Shown piece by piece: positions 1 through 8,747 of a DNA stretch of 64,000 nucleotides. Source of the DNA: Gammaproteobacteria bacterium (GTDB lineage Bacteria > Pseudomonadota > Gammaproteobacteria > JACKNK01); NCBI GenBank assembly GCA_024234895.1, contig JACKNJ010000002.1, positions 5,001 through 69,000 on the forward strand, written 5' to 3'. Positions within the stretch are counted from its first letter, which is position 1. Each line of letters begins with the position of its first letter. The notes under the pieces were generated by a model. It ran no database searches. It saw only the letters and a list, made by a program, of their open reading frames with translations, and was not told the origin of the DNA. The translations under genes and the position numbers were made by a program.

Positions 1-990
1 GTACTCAAGAACATCCACCCCGGTCAGATCCTGCGCCTTCGCGTCGACGACGGCGAACTGCTCGCGCTGGAGTACGACATCAATGCCTTCCAGCGTCTGC
101 GCGTGGACCAGAAAGATGGCGAGCTTGGCGCCGAGACGATCGAATTCGACAAGGACATCCGCATCGCCCGGGCGGCGGGCATCATCGAGGATTCCCTGTA
201 TCTGGCCGGCAACCGCGCCGGCCTGTCGGACAAGCTGATCATGAGCCTGGTCGAAATTTTCGGCTGGGATATCAACTTCTGGCTGGACATCCGCAAGGGC
301 GACCAGTTCGCGGTCATTTACGAGGAAGTTTTACGCGACGGCGAAAAGATCCGCGACGGGCGCATCCTTGCTGCCGAGTTCGTCAACCGCGACGTGTCGC
401 ATCGTGCCGTCTATTACGCGGACAACGGGGCAAGGGGCGGCTATTACGATCCGAACGGTCATCCAATGCGCAAGACGTTCCTGCGCTCGCCGATCAAGAA
501 CGCCCCGGTCACCTCCGGCTTCACGCTGAGCCGTTATCACCCGGTTCTGAAGACCTGGCGCGCGCACCGCGGCGTCGATTATGGCGCCAGCACCGGCACC
601 CCGATCCGCAGCACCGCAGACGGCACGATCACCAAGCTTGGCTGGTCGAACGGCTACGGCAAGGTCGTCACCATCCAGCACGCAGGTCGGTACTCGACGC
701 TGTACGCGCACATGTCCCGCTTTGCCCCGAAATTGAAGGAAGGGTCCCGGGTCAGCCAGGGCCAGGTCATCGGCTACGTCGGCAAGACCGGCCTTGCCAC
801 CGGCCCGCATCTGCACTTCGAGTTCCGCATCGACGGCAAGCATCACGACCCGCAGAAAGTGAAGTTCCCGAAGGCCAAGCCGTTGCCGGAGGCCCAACTG
901 GCCGCGTTCAACGAGGCATCCAAGAGCTGGTTCAAGCAGCTCGATAGCATCGATGCCAACATGGTCGCGATGAACGACCGCACGAACTGA
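1..990 (+). CDS. M23 family peptidoglycan DD-endopeptidase (5' end outside window)
   Basis: The frame is open from base 1, so the N-terminus lies outside the window; about 329 codons are visible. The C-terminal third is a LytM/M23 zinc peptidase domain with the metal motif HRGVD (HxxxD), a following AHMS and the catalytic HLH in GPHLHFEF. This family cuts cross-links between peptide stems in the periplasmic murein during growth. The part before it resembles the Csd3/MepM N-terminal domains that cap the active site. A strong terminator follows 18 bases after the stop. The convergent neighbour is erpA. In Pseudomonas, as I recall, the same peptidase lies near erpA and argC with anmK between; no anmK is seen here. 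The family call is firm; the exact subfamily (MepM-like) is inferred. Confidence 0.9.
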   Translation, partial: VLKNIHPGQILRLRVDDGELLALEYDINAFQRLRVDQKDGELGAETIEFDKDIRIARAAGIIEDSLYLAGNRAGLSDKLIMSLVEIFGWDINFWLDIRKGDQFAVIYEEVLRDGEKIRDGRILAAEFVNRDVSHRAVYYADNGARGGYYDPNGHPMRKTFLRSPIKNAPVTSGFTLSRYHPVLKTWRAHRGVDYGASTGTPIRSTADGTITKLGWSNGYGKVVTIQHAGRYSTLYAHMSRFAPKLKEGSRVSQGQVIGYVGKTGLATGPHLHFEFRIDGKHHDPQKVKFPKAKPLPEAQLAAFNEASKSWFKQLDSIDANMVAMNDRTN

Positions 991-1008
991 CGGATCCATT
1001 CCCCCTAA

Positions 1009-1041
1009 CGAAAAAGGGCGCCGATCAGGCGCCCTTTTTCG
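1009..1041. terminator. bidirectional rho-independent terminator
   Basis: A perfect stem AAAAAGGGCGCC / GGCGCCCTTTTT around the loop GATCA. It gives a T-run on both strands and so can end the M23 peptidase transcript on the plus strand and the erpA transcript on the minus strand. Confidence 0.9.
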
Positions 1042-1063
1042 TTGCGGAGATGCTTCCCGGAAA

Positions 1064-1429
1064 TCAGGGTGAGAACGAGGAACCGCAGCCGCAGGTGGTG
1101 GTCGCGTTCGGATTGCGGATCACGAAATGCGCACCCTCGATACCTTCGCTGAAATCGATCTCGGCACCGCTCAGATACTGGAAACTCATGGGGTCGATCA
1201 GCAGCGTGACGCCGTTCTTCTCGACCGTGGTGTCGCCGTCGCCGACCTCCTCGTCGAAGGTGAAACCATACTGGAAGCCGGAACAGCCACCACCGGTCAC
1301 GAACACCCGCAGCTTGAGGTCCGCGTTGTCCTCCTGCTCGATCAATTCCTTGACCTTGTTCGCGGCAGCGTCGGTGAAGACCAACGGCGGCGGCAGATCG
1401 TCGAAAACAGACTGGGAAACGGTGCTCAT
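1064..1429 (-). CDS. erpA: iron-sulfur cluster insertion protein ErpA
   Basis: A-type Fe-S carrier of 121 residues. It delivers [2Fe-2S] or [4Fe-4S] clusters to apoproteins such as the IspG/IspH isoprenoid enzymes. The three conserved cysteines are visible, one in VTGGGCSGFQYG and two in the C-terminal TCGCGSSF. I chose the ATG at 1429 because a GGAGG lies 8 bases upstream; a TTG two codons earlier is also open. It is the last gene of a minus-strand run with argC, the DUF6776 gene and the bactofilin gene, and ends at the shared terminator. Confidence 0.96.
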   Translation of the reverse strand: MSTVSQSVFDDLPPPLVFTDAAANKVKELIEQEDNADLKLRVFVTGGGCSGFQYGFTFDEEVGDGDTTVEKNGVTLLIDPMSFQYLSGAEIDFSEGIEGAHFVIRNPNATTTCGCGSSFSP

Positions 1430-1521
1430 GGTCAAAACCTCCAGGTAAGTTCTTGGCCGAAGTCTACCGGCACGCCAACGGATGATCCATCAAGGCTGAT
1501 AGGGCTAATTCCCCGCGCGGG

Positions 1522-1974
1522 TCAATCCTCCTGGACCCATTGCGGCTCATCGTCTGCAAAGTTCGGCTTCGCCGGCGCGCTGTCCCTCGGCAGCGACAAC
1601 ACCGGCGCATCCGGTTCGTTTCGCCGTACAAGGCTGCCGTTCACTTCCGCGCCCATCGCCATCTCGATGATCTTGTAATACACGTTGCCGGTCACCGAAG
1701 CCTTCGGATCGAATTCGATGGTTTCGCTGGCGTGGACATCGCCCACCACGGTGCCGTTCAGAATGATGTGCGGCACTCTCACCTCGCCCTCGATCGTGCC
1801 GTGCTCGCTGACCGTCAGCACCGACCCGGACCCGGCCTCGGCGATCACGTTGCCCTTGATGGCGCCATCGACATGCAATCCTCCGCTGAAGAGGATGTCG
1901 CCGCGGAGTTCGGTCTGGCGACCGATCAACGTATCGATCTTGGTCGGCTTGGGTTTTTTGTCTTTTCCAAACAT
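1522..1974 (-). CDS. bactofilin (polymer-forming cytoskeletal protein)
   Basis: A 150-residue bactofilin. The central part (about residues 20-115) has the repeating hydrophobic/glycine pattern of the right-handed beta-helix that polymerises without nucleotide, for example GDILFSGGLHVDGAIKGNV and GTVVGDVHASETIEF. The lysine-rich N-terminus (MFGKDKKPKPTK) and acidic C-terminus are the usual flexible tails. Bactofilins scaffold cell-wall enzymes, and an M23 peptidase gene lies two genes away, a common partnership. The start is preceded by GAGGATGAGG. It follows the DUF6776 gene by a few bases, so the two are probably co-transcribed. Confidence 0.93.
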   Translation of the reverse strand: MFGKDKKPKPTKIDTLIGRQTELRGDILFSGGLHVDGAIKGNVIAEAGSGSVLTVSEHGTIEGEVRVPHIILNGTVVGDVHASETIEFDPKASVTGNVYYKIIEMAMGAEVNGSLVRRNEPDAPVLSLPRDSAPAKPNFADDEPQWVQED

Positions 1975-1980
1975 CGAGCC

Positions 1981-2736
1981 TCATCCTCCTCGGCTGGTCG
2001 CGGTGGTAAGCAGGCTCGACCAGGCGATCCGGTGATCCGCTCCCTTGTTATTGTGGTCCGACTCGATGACCGTGATCACCAGTTCGTCCGGCGTGAAGCC
2101 CTCCGGCAACGTCAACACGCCGCGAAAGGACTGGTAATACTTGAACGAGTACGCCAATCGCTCACCCTCGGCGAGCGCCAACGCATCCTTTTCCAGCGTC
2201 GTCGCCGCACCACCAAGCGCACCGACGACGCGAAAGTCTACATCACCCTCACGCTTCTGATAGCGCTCGGTCGGCGCCTGGCTGAGCACGAACTCGACCA
2301 GGAATCGCCGCCCATCCGACAACGGTTTCAAGGCCGTTGCCGTGACCTGGATATCGTCGCTGCGTGCCTCGGGGGTGACCACCTTGCGATAGAAGGCCAG
2401 CTCCGCGCGCAATTCCGCCAGTTCCTTCTCACGGTGCATGTAGCTGGTCTGCAACTGCCCGTACGCCTCACGGTCGATCTGCTGCGCGCGCTCCAGCACC
2501 GCGACCCGCTCGGCGAGCTGCGCGTTGCGCGATTCCAGCCCCCCCACCTCACCCAACAGCACGGATTGTTCTCGCGCCACCAGGGCCGCACGCAAGGACA
2601 CGCGCTCGCTGACGAAATCCAGGCCCACGCCGATCACGATGATCAGCAGGAACAACCCGCCGACCAGCGCGAAGAACGACCACCAGGGCAGCCCCGGGCC
2701 ACGGACGCGGCGGGGAATCCGGCGGCGGGGGATCAG
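1981..2736 (-). CDS. DUF6776-like inner-membrane coiled-coil protein
   Basis: One transmembrane helix, a coiled coil (about residues 45-110, rich in Leu/Glu/Arg/Gln) and a beta-rich C-terminal domain. Its function is unknown; the order argC - this gene - bactofilin - erpA is conserved in Pseudomonas from memory. The start is unusual. The only ATG/GTG/TTG in frame is TTG at 2655, but it would cut the helix in half. Upstream, the frame continues with a basic stretch (RRRIPRRVRG) and the first half of the helix (WWSFFALVGG), a normal positive-inside anchor. I therefore place the start at CTG 2734-2736, which overlaps the argC stop as CTGA and implies translational coupling. The start is inferred; the reading frame is certain. 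Confidence 0.75.
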   Translation of the reverse strand: MIPRRRIPRRVRGPGLPWWSFFALVGGLFLLIIVIGVGLDFVSERVSLRAALVAREQSVLLGEVGGLESRNAQLAERVAVLERAQQIDREAYGQLQTSYMHREKELAELRAELAFYRKVVTPEARSDDIQVTATALKPLSDGRRFLVEFVLSQAPTERYQKREGDVDFRVVGALGGAATTLEKDALALAEGERLAYSFKYYQSFRGVLTLPEGFTPDELVITVIESDHNNKGADHRIAWSSLLTTATSRGG

Positions 2737-3776
2737 GGCAACAACCCCACGATGTCCAGACCGGCCGCTTCCGGCAGACCGAACATCAGATTCATGTTCT
2801 GCACCGCCTGCCCCGCCGCACCCTTGACCAGGTTATCGATGACCGACAGCACCACGACGCGATCACCGCTCGGTGGCCGCTGCACCGCCATGCGGCACTG
2901 GTTGCCTCCGCGCACGCTGCGCGTTTCCGGATGCGACCCGGCGGGCATCACGTCGACGAAGCCTTCCTCCGCGTACCGCGCCTCATACAGCCCCTGGAGG
3001 TCGATGTCCGCACCGACGCCTTCCACATACAGGGTGGCGTGAATGCCACGGATCATCGGCAGCAGGTGCGGCACGAACACGAGGTCGGCCGGCTGGCCGG
3101 CGAGCACGCTCAACTGTTGCCGGATCTCCGGCCAATGCCGGTGCCCGGCGACGGCGTACGCCTTGAAGCTCTCGCCCGTCTCGCCCATCAACATCGGCAC
3201 CGAGGCTCCGCGCCCGGCGCCACTGACACCGGATTTGCAATCCGCGATGATGCGGCCAATGTCACCGATACCCGCTTCGATCAGTGGCAGCAGACCGAGC
3301 GTGACTGCCGTCGGGTAACAGCCCGGATTGGCGACCAGGCGCGCGCTGCGGATCGCCTCCCGGTTCATCTCCGGCAGACCGTAGACGGCTTCGGCGACCA
3401 GCTCCGGGCAGGCGTGTTCCATGCCGTACCACTTGCTCCACAGCGCCACGTCCTTGATCCGGAAGTCGGCGGCGAGATCAATCACCTTCACGCCCGCATC
3501 AAGCAACGCGGGCACCATGGTCATTGCCGTGCCGTTCGGCGTCGCGAAGAACACCAGGTCACACGCCCCCAGAACCTCCGCGTCCGGCTCTCCGAAGGCC
3601 AAGTCGGTCCAGCCACGCAGGTTCGGGAACATGTCCGCGACGCGGGTACCGGCATTGCCACGCGAGGTGATCGCGGCCAGATCGACGTTCGGGTGCCGCA
3701 CCAGCAGACGCAACAGCTCCACACCGGTATATCCGGTACCACCGACGATCCCGACCTTGATTCGACTGTCTGTCAT
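2733..3776 (-). CDS. argC: N-acetyl-gamma-glutamyl-phosphate reductase
   Basis: Cytoplasmic enzyme of arginine biosynthesis that reduces N-acetylglutamyl-5-phosphate to the semialdehyde with NADPH. The 347 residues match the family. The N-terminal Rossmann motif is VGIVGGTGYTGVELLRLL and the catalytic cysteine sits in VANPGCYPTAV. The ATG at 3776 has a GGAGG 8 bases upstream; the frame stays open further up, but that part falls in the leader. It is the first gene of the argC - DUF6776 - bactofilin - erpA run. The terminator of the upstream small-RNA candidate (3859-3883) separates argC from transcription coming from higher coordinates. Confidence 0.96.
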   Translation of the reverse strand: MTDSRIKVGIVGGTGYTGVELLRLLVRHPNVDLAAITSRGNAGTRVADMFPNLRGWTDLAFGEPDAEVLGACDLVFFATPNGTAMTMVPALLDAGVKVIDLAADFRIKDVALWSKWYGMEHACPELVAEAVYGLPEMNREAIRSARLVANPGCYPTAVTLGLLPLIEAGIGDIGRIIADCKSGVSGAGRGASVPMLMGETGESFKAYAVAGHRHWPEIRQQLSVLAGQPADLVFVPHLLPMIRGIHATLYVEGVGADIDLQGLYEARYAEEGFVDVMPAGSHPETRSVRGGNQCRMAVQRPPSGDRVVVLSVIDNLVKGAAGQAVQNMNLMFGLPEAAGLDIVGLLP

Positions 3777-3858
3777 GGGCGACGCCTCCCGATGGCGCTG
3801 CAAACGGTAAAGCGGGCAATGATACGGAAACTGAGGGTCGCAGGAAGAAGACCCGGAC

Positions 3859-3883
3859 AAAAGAAAAGCGGCCGAAGCCGCTT
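3859..3883 (-). terminator. rho-independent terminator of the small-RNA candidate
   Basis: Read on the minus strand: AAGCGGC, loop TTCG, GCCGCTT, then TTCTTTT. The tetraloop is the stable UUCG type. It acts in the argC direction but upstream of argC, so it must end a separate short transcript or attenuate a leader. Confidence 0.8.
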
Positions 3884-3953
3884 CAGGTGATGCACTAGCG
3901 TGTAGTTGTTATCCGGCGTCTCATTGCAGGGAATACCAGGAGACCGCTAGTGG
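3859..3953 (-). ncRNA. candidate small RNA between argC and the DUF4126 gene
   Basis: No protein-coding frame is supported here, but the minus strand holds a complete transcription unit. A promoter (TTGACT, 17 bases, TATGGT) lies at 3959-3987. It is followed by an RNA of about 95 nt that can fold: CACTAGCG (3893-3900) pairs perfectly with CGCTAGTG (3945-3952) and GTCTC (3918-3922) pairs with GAGAC (3940-3944). The unpaired ACAACTACA segment resembles an Hfq-type single-stranded site. The unit ends in a terminator with a 7-bp stem and T-run at 3859-3883. I do not recognise the RNA family. An argC leader/attenuator is an alternative reading, since argC lies 83 bases downstream on the same strand. 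Confidence 0.6.
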
Positions 3954-3958
3954 CCGCG

Positions 3959-3987
3959 ACCATATACACGCCGTCATGTTGAGTCAA
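3959..3987 (-). promoter_or_regulatory. sigma-70 promoter of the small-RNA candidate
   Basis: On the minus strand: -35 TTGACT (3982-3987), a 17-base spacer and -10 TATGGT (3959-3964). The predicted start is near 3952, exactly where the first stem begins. An AT-rich stretch (about 3985-4040) lies just upstream, as with UP elements. Confidence 0.6.
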
Positions 3988-4185
3988 GTTATTGATTTGG
4001 CATTATTTTATTAGAAATAACTTATTTGTTTCTAAACCCATTGCGCGTGGCTTTCATTGCAACTCGGCGCTCTGCCCCAATTCCGGCAACAAACATTCCG
4101 CGCCAGGAGTGCGAACACTGGGTCGAAGCTTGCATAAACTCGACATCATCTTCGTGCCGCGCGCACGCCAACGGGGAGCCCCCGA

Positions 4186-4878
4186 ATGTACGACCAACTC
4201 GTCGCCACCCTCGCCCTGACCTTGGGCGTGGCCTGGGCCAGCGGCATCAACCTGTATGCCGCTGTGTTCATGCTCGGCTTCCTGGGTGCCAACGGCCACA
4301 TGCAGTTGCCGCCGGACCTGCTGATCCTGCAGGACCCGCTGGTTCTCGGCGCCGCCGGCCTGATGTATCTGGTCGAGTTCTTCGCCGACAAGGTGCCCGG
4401 CGTCGACACCGGCTGGGACACCCTGCACACCTTCATCCGCATTCCGGCCGGCGCGATGCTCGCCGCCGGCGCGGTCGGCGACGTATCGCCGGCCATGGAG
4501 ATTGCCGCCGGCCTGCTCGGCGGCGGCCTCGCGACCGCCAGTCACGCGGCCAAGTCCGGCACGCGGGTGCTGATCAACACCTCGCCCGAACCGTTCACCA
4601 ACTGGGGCGCCTCGATCGGCGAGGACATTGGCGTGATCGCCGGCCTGTGGACGGCCCTCAACCACCCGCTGATCTTCCTCGGCCTGCTGATCGTCTGGGT
4701 GGTGTTGCTGGCCTGGTTGCTGCCGAAGGTCTGGCGCGGCATCAAGCGGGTTTTCCGTTTCCTGGGCTCGCTGTTCCGCGACCAGTCCGACCCGGAACCC
4801 GCACCCGTTCCCGGCGGTGCGCCACCCATCGCCGAACCGCCACCGGAACCGCCCAAACGGCTGCCCGGCGCGGACTGA
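4186..4878 (+). CDS. DUF4126 domain-containing membrane protein
   Basis: A 230-residue inner-membrane protein with four or five hydrophobic helices, glycine-rich loops such as ASGINLYAAVFMLGFLG, and the family-like stretch ATASHAAKSGTRVLIN. The C-terminus is a proline-rich cytoplasmic tail (about residues 205-230). DUF4126 has no assigned function. The ATG is preceded by GGGGAG. It stands alone: the small-RNA candidate lies divergently upstream and a convergent SCO gene follows within 10 bases. Nothing in the context gives a firm role. Confidence 0.85.
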   Translation: MYDQLVATLALTLGVAWASGINLYAAVFMLGFLGANGHMQLPPDLLILQDPLVLGAAGLMYLVEFFADKVPGVDTGWDTLHTFIRIPAGAMLAAGAVGDVSPAMEIAAGLLGGGLATASHAAKSGTRVLINTSPEPFTNWGASIGEDIGVIAGLWTALNHPLIFLGLLIVWVVLLAWLLPKVWRGIKRVFRFLGSLFRDQSDPEPAPVPGGAPPIAEPPPEPPKRLPGAD

Positions 4879-4886
4879 TCCGCGGG

Positions 4887-5531
4887 CTAGCGACCGGCGA
4901 TCCTGCTGAACGCGTCGGCCACCGCCGACGGGTCATGCGGCGCCGGGAAATACGCCCGGAACTTCCCATCCGGATCGACCAGGAACACGCCGGCGGAGTG
5001 ATCGACCAGGTAATCCTCCGGCGTATTGCCGTCGACCTTGCGATACACCACCCCCATCTGCCGGCTCAGCATCAACAGCTGATCCTGGTCGCCGGTAACG
5101 CCGACGAAATCCGGGTCGAAGTACTCGACATACATGCGAAGGCGCTCGAGCGTATCGCGCTCGGGGTCCACCGAGATGAACACGAACTCCACGTCATCCG
5201 GTTCCTGCGCACGCCGGGCAAGCAGCGCCTTGACCTCGCGGAAGGTCGACAGCGCAACCGGGCACACATCAGGGCAGAAGGTGTAGCCGAAGAACACGAA
5301 CGACCATTTGCCCTCGAAGCCGGCATTGCCGAACTCCGCGCCATCGTGGCTGCGTAACGTGAACGGTGGCAGGGCCTTCGGTACCGGCAACACCGTCGCC
5401 GCCGGCCCAACGTCGATCCGTCCCACCGGTCCAGCACCCCGATCAGCGGCGAACCAGACCCCCAAGGCCATGGCCACGACTGCGGCGATCAGCAGCGGAA
5501 ACAAGGTCGCATTGCGGTTGCCATCACTCAT
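4887..5531 (-). CDS. SCO1/SenC family copper chaperone
   Basis: A 214-residue membrane-anchored thioredoxin-fold protein that delivers copper to the CuA site of cytochrome c oxidase or acts as a thiol-disulfide reductant in the periplasm. One N-terminal helix (about residues 9-29) anchors it. The copper ligands are intact: Cys86 and Cys90 in FCPDVCP and His178 in LVDHSAGVF. The start codon has GGGAG upstream. The adjacent TauE/SafE-like gene has an HCIGMCGG motif often seen near cytochrome oxidase assembly genes, so a shared role in copper handling is likely but inferred. No oxidase gene lies in the window. Confidence 0.93.
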   Translation of the reverse strand: MSDGNRNATLFPLLIAAVVAMALGVWFAADRGAGPVGRIDVGPAATVLPVPKALPPFTLRSHDGAEFGNAGFEGKWSFVFFGYTFCPDVCPVALSTFREVKALLARRAQEPDDVEFVFISVDPERDTLERLRMYVEYFDPDFVGVTGDQDQLLMLSRQMGVVYRKVDGNTPEDYLVDHSAGVFLVDPDGKFRAYFPAPHDPSAVADAFSRIAGR

Positions 5532-5648
5532 GAACAGCGTCTCCCATATTCATAACGGTTTGTCGTTTCAGACCCCGGATATCCGTCTGCACAGGCAGGG
5601 ACCGGACCAGCGTACCTGCCCTCCACTCCCATATGCCTTACCGCCGAT

Positions 5649-6398
5649 CTACGGGGTCGGCGGCACGCAGCCCAGGCCGACGTTCGGCTGATGCTGCAAG
5701 GTCGCGATCAGGGTCCAGACGCCGAAGCCGATCACCAGAGCACCCGCCACCCTGCGTAAACCCGGCGACTGCAAGACCGCGCCGAAGCGCGCCGAGACCA
5801 GGCCCGCGCCGAGCAGGGTCGGCAGGGTGCCCAGCCCGAAGCTGAGCATGAACAGCGCGCCCTCGCGCCAGCCGCCGGCGGCCAGCGCCCAGATCAGCAC
5901 GCTGTAGATCAGGCCACAGGGCAGAAAGCCCCACACGGAACCAACCAGGAAGGCACGCGGCGGCGTGCGGATCGGCAACAACCCTCGCGCCAAGGGCTGC
6001 ATCCTCGTCCACAGCGCACCGCCCATCTTCTCGACCCGCAACAGGCCGAACCACCAGCCACCGATGTACAGGCCGAGCAGGATCATGAAGGTCGCCGCGA
6101 CCACGCGCAGGTACACCCAGCCTGCATATTCCGCCAGCGCGTTGCCGCCGATCGCGCCCAGCCAGCCGACCAGCAACCCCAGCACCGTATAGGTGAGGAT
6201 GCGCCCGCCGTTGTAGGCGAGCAGGTAAGGCAGGACCCGCCAGCGCGCCGAGCGGATCTCGGCCGGCAGGCCGAAGGTCAGCGCGCCGACCACGCCACCG
6301 CACATGCCGATGCAATGCACCCCGCCGAACAGGCCGGCGAGGAAGGCCGTCCAGTACGGCCACTGGCTGGTCAGCAAGGGGCTGAGCGCGACATCCAT
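5649..6398 (-). CDS. TauE/SafE-type (UreH-like) membrane transporter
   Basis: A 249-residue polytopic membrane protein with about six helices. It belongs to the short sulfite exporter TauE/SafE group whose first helix carries GGVHCIGMCGG and whose second half repeats the pattern as SVWGFLPCGLIYS. The paired Cys/His residues inside the membrane suggest transition-metal movement rather than sulfite export. Members of this group are often found beside cbb3 oxidase maturation and copper genes. The gene ends 8 bases before... the SCO gene lies downstream on the same strand after about 120 bases, and ptsP ends 4 bases upstream of its start, so it may be the second gene of a ptsP transcript. Confidence 0.8.
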   Translation of the reverse strand: MDVALSPLLTSQWPYWTAFLAGLFGGVHCIGMCGGVVGALTFGLPAEIRSARWRVLPYLLAYNGGRILTYTVLGLLVGWLGAIGGNALAEYAGWVYLRVVAATFMILLGLYIGGWWFGLLRVEKMGGALWTRMQPLARGLLPIRTPPRAFLVGSVWGFLPCGLIYSVLIWALAAGGWREGALFMLSFGLGTLPTLLGAGLVSARFGAVLQSPGLRRVAGALVIGFGVWTLIATLQHQPNVGLGCVPPTP

Positions 6399-6402
6399 GC
6401 GA

Positions 6403-8670
6403 TCAACGTCCGGCGCGGACCAGACCGCCGAGACCGAGATCCTCGATCGCGCCGGTCAGCAGGAAGCGGATCGTCAGCGCGTCGTCCTGAAGCAGCATCT
6501 CATCGAGCAGATCGACCGCGTCCTGACGGCTGACCTTGCGCACCACATGCTTGATGCGCGCGACGCTGGCGCCGCTGACGCTGAGCTTGTCGACGCCCAG
6601 GCCGACCAGCATCAGCACCGCGACCGGGTCCTCGGCCATCTCGCCGCAAACACTGACCGGCACCCCATGCTTGTGGGCGCCGGTGACGATCGCCTCGATG
6701 GCGCTCAGCACCGCCGGGTGGAGATGGTCGTACAGTTCCGCGACCCGTTCGTTGTTGCGATCCACCGCGAGCAGGTACTGGGTCAGATCGTTGGTACCGA
6801 CGGAGACGAAATCGACCCGCTGCGCGAGCCGCTCCACCGCGTAGACCGCCGATGGCACCTCGATCATCACCCCGACCCGATAGGGCTCGACGGCGCCATA
6901 TTCCTCGACCAGTTCCGCGCGAGCCCGCGCCAGCAGCTTCAGACACTGGTCCAGCTCGCTGACGCCGGAAATCATCGGGAACATGACCTCCAGATTGCCG
7001 AGACCGGCATTGGCACGCAGCATCGCGCGCAACTGGATCATGAAGATGTCCGGGTGATCCAGGGTCACCCGCACCCCGCGCCAGCCCAGAAACGGATTAG
7101 CCTCGTTGATCGGCAGGTAGGGCAGCACCTTGTCACCACCGACGTCCAGGGTGCGCAGCGTGACCGGCGCCGGATGGGAGTTCGCCAGCACCTGCCGATA
7201 CAGGCGCACCTGCTCCTCCTCGCCGGGGAAGCGATCGCGCACCAGGAACGGAAACTCGGTCCGGTACAGGCCGATGCCCTCGGCGCCGCTGTCGACCAGG
7301 CTGACCGCCTCCGCCTGCAAACCGGCGTTGATGCAGACCGGGACATGCACGCCGTCCGTGGTGGTCGACGGGGCGAGCCGATCCCGCGCGAGTTCCTCGC
7401 TGAGCTCGGCCTCCTCGCGGGCCAGCTCATCGAATTCGGCGCGAATCGCCGCCGACGGCGACACGTATACCCGCCCGGCATAGCCGTCGACGATGACCTC
7501 GCTGCCCTCGAGCTGACCCGCCGGCAGGTCCTCCACGCCCATGACCGCCGGAATGCCCATCGCCCGACACAGGATGGCGACGTGCGAAAAGCCGGAGCCG
7601 TGCGCGGAAATCACGCCCACGCACTGGTCCGCAGGCACCTGCGCGAGCTGCATGGCGGTGATCTCGTCACCGACCAGCACGGTCCGCTTCGGGTAATGCC
7701 GGATGCCCACGTCACCGGCCTGGAGATGCGTCAGCAACAGGCGCCCGAGGTCGCGCACATCGCTGGCGCGCTCACGCAGATACGGGTCACTGATGGCCTC
7801 GAACGCCGCCACGTGTTCGCGCACCGTGTCGCGCAGCGCGCCCGGCGCCCACTGGCCGTCGCGGATGCGCTCGATCGTGCCGCCGACCAAGCTGTCGGAA
7901 GACACCATCGCCGCGTAGGCGTCGAACAGGGCCCGCTCTTCATCGCCGAGACGACTGCCGACATCACGCCCGAGCGCGGCGACCTCGTCGCGGACGGTCC
8001 GCACGACGCGCTCGAAACCCGCGATCTCCTCGCCGACGTGATTGGGCGCGCGGTCCGGCACGGCATCCAGATCCGCCGGCGGGTACACCACCATCGCCTT
8101 GCCGATGGCCACACCCGGCGCGCCGCCCAGGCCGAACAGGGGCTTGCTGCCGCCGGTCGGCTCCTCGCGCAGCGCGATGACCTCGGACAGCGTCTCGACA
8201 TGGCCGATCGCGTCCGCCAGACGCCAAGCCAGCGTCATCAGCAGATCGACCTCATCCTCGTTGAAACGCCGGATCGCCGCCTGGCGCACCACCAGCACGC
8301 CGATCACGCGGCGATGCCGCAGGATCGGCACGCCGAGGAAACCGTGAAAGCGCTGCTCGCCGGTCTCGGCCAGGAACAGGTAACGCGGATGCCCGGTCGC
8401 CTCTTCCAGGTTGACCGGCTCGCTGCGCTCGGCGACCACGCCGACCAGCCCCTGATCCGAACGGATGCGGACCTTGCCGACCGCCTCGGGCCGCAGACCA
8501 TCGGTCGCCGTCAACACGAACTCGTCGCGCTCGAAATCGCGCAGATACACCGAGCACACGTCGACCGCCATCACCGCCTTGACCTCGGTGACGGCAATGC
8601 CCAGCGCCGTGGTCAGATCCGGCGCGGCATTGACCTTATCTACGATGTCCCGCAAGACCTCGGACGACAT
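6403..8670 (-). CDS. ptsP: phosphoenolpyruvate-protein phosphotransferase PtsP (EI-Ntr)
   Basis: First enzyme of the nitrogen phosphotransferase relay. It takes phosphate from PEP and passes it to NPr and then to PtsN. The 755 residues hold an N-terminal GAF domain (about residues 15-150, glutamine/oxoglutarate sensing in the family), the EI N-domain, the phospho-histidine domain with GSGFSHVAILCRAMG (His is the phosphoryl acceptor), and the PEP-binding barrel with SVGTNDLTQY and the catalytic Cys in VSVCGEMAED. The ATG at 8670 follows AGAGAGAAGAC; the open frame upstream is low-complexity and not part of the family. rppH lies directly upstream, the usual order in gammaproteobacteria. Confidence 0.96.
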   Translation of the reverse strand: MSSEVLRDIVDKVNAAPDLTTALGIAVTEVKAVMAVDVCSVYLRDFERDEFVLTATDGLRPEAVGKVRIRSDQGLVGVVAERSEPVNLEEATGHPRYLFLAETGEQRFHGFLGVPILRHRRVIGVLVVRQAAIRRFNEDEVDLLMTLAWRLADAIGHVETLSEVIALREEPTGGSKPLFGLGGAPGVAIGKAMVVYPPADLDAVPDRAPNHVGEEIAGFERVVRTVRDEVAALGRDVGSRLGDEERALFDAYAAMVSSDSLVGGTIERIRDGQWAPGALRDTVREHVAAFEAISDPYLRERASDVRDLGRLLLTHLQAGDVGIRHYPKRTVLVGDEITAMQLAQVPADQCVGVISAHGSGFSHVAILCRAMGIPAVMGVEDLPAGQLEGSEVIVDGYAGRVYVSPSAAIRAEFDELAREEAELSEELARDRLAPSTTTDGVHVPVCINAGLQAEAVSLVDSGAEGIGLYRTEFPFLVRDRFPGEEEQVRLYRQVLANSHPAPVTLRTLDVGGDKVLPYLPINEANPFLGWRGVRVTLDHPDIFMIQLRAMLRANAGLGNLEVMFPMISGVSELDQCLKLLARARAELVEEYGAVEPYRVGVMIEVPSAVYAVERLAQRVDFVSVGTNDLTQYLLAVDRNNERVAELYDHLHPAVLSAIEAIVTGAHKHGVPVSVCGEMAEDPVAVLMLVGLGVDKLSVSGASVARIKHVVRKVSRQDAVDLLDEMLLQDDALTIRFLLTGAIEDLGLGGLVRAGR

Positions 8671-8747
8671 GTCTTCTCTCTTGGCAAGGGACGAACCCGC
8701 ACCCCGTTCAGGGCCGTCATGCGGCCACCGCTCGGTGCCGGGTGGAA

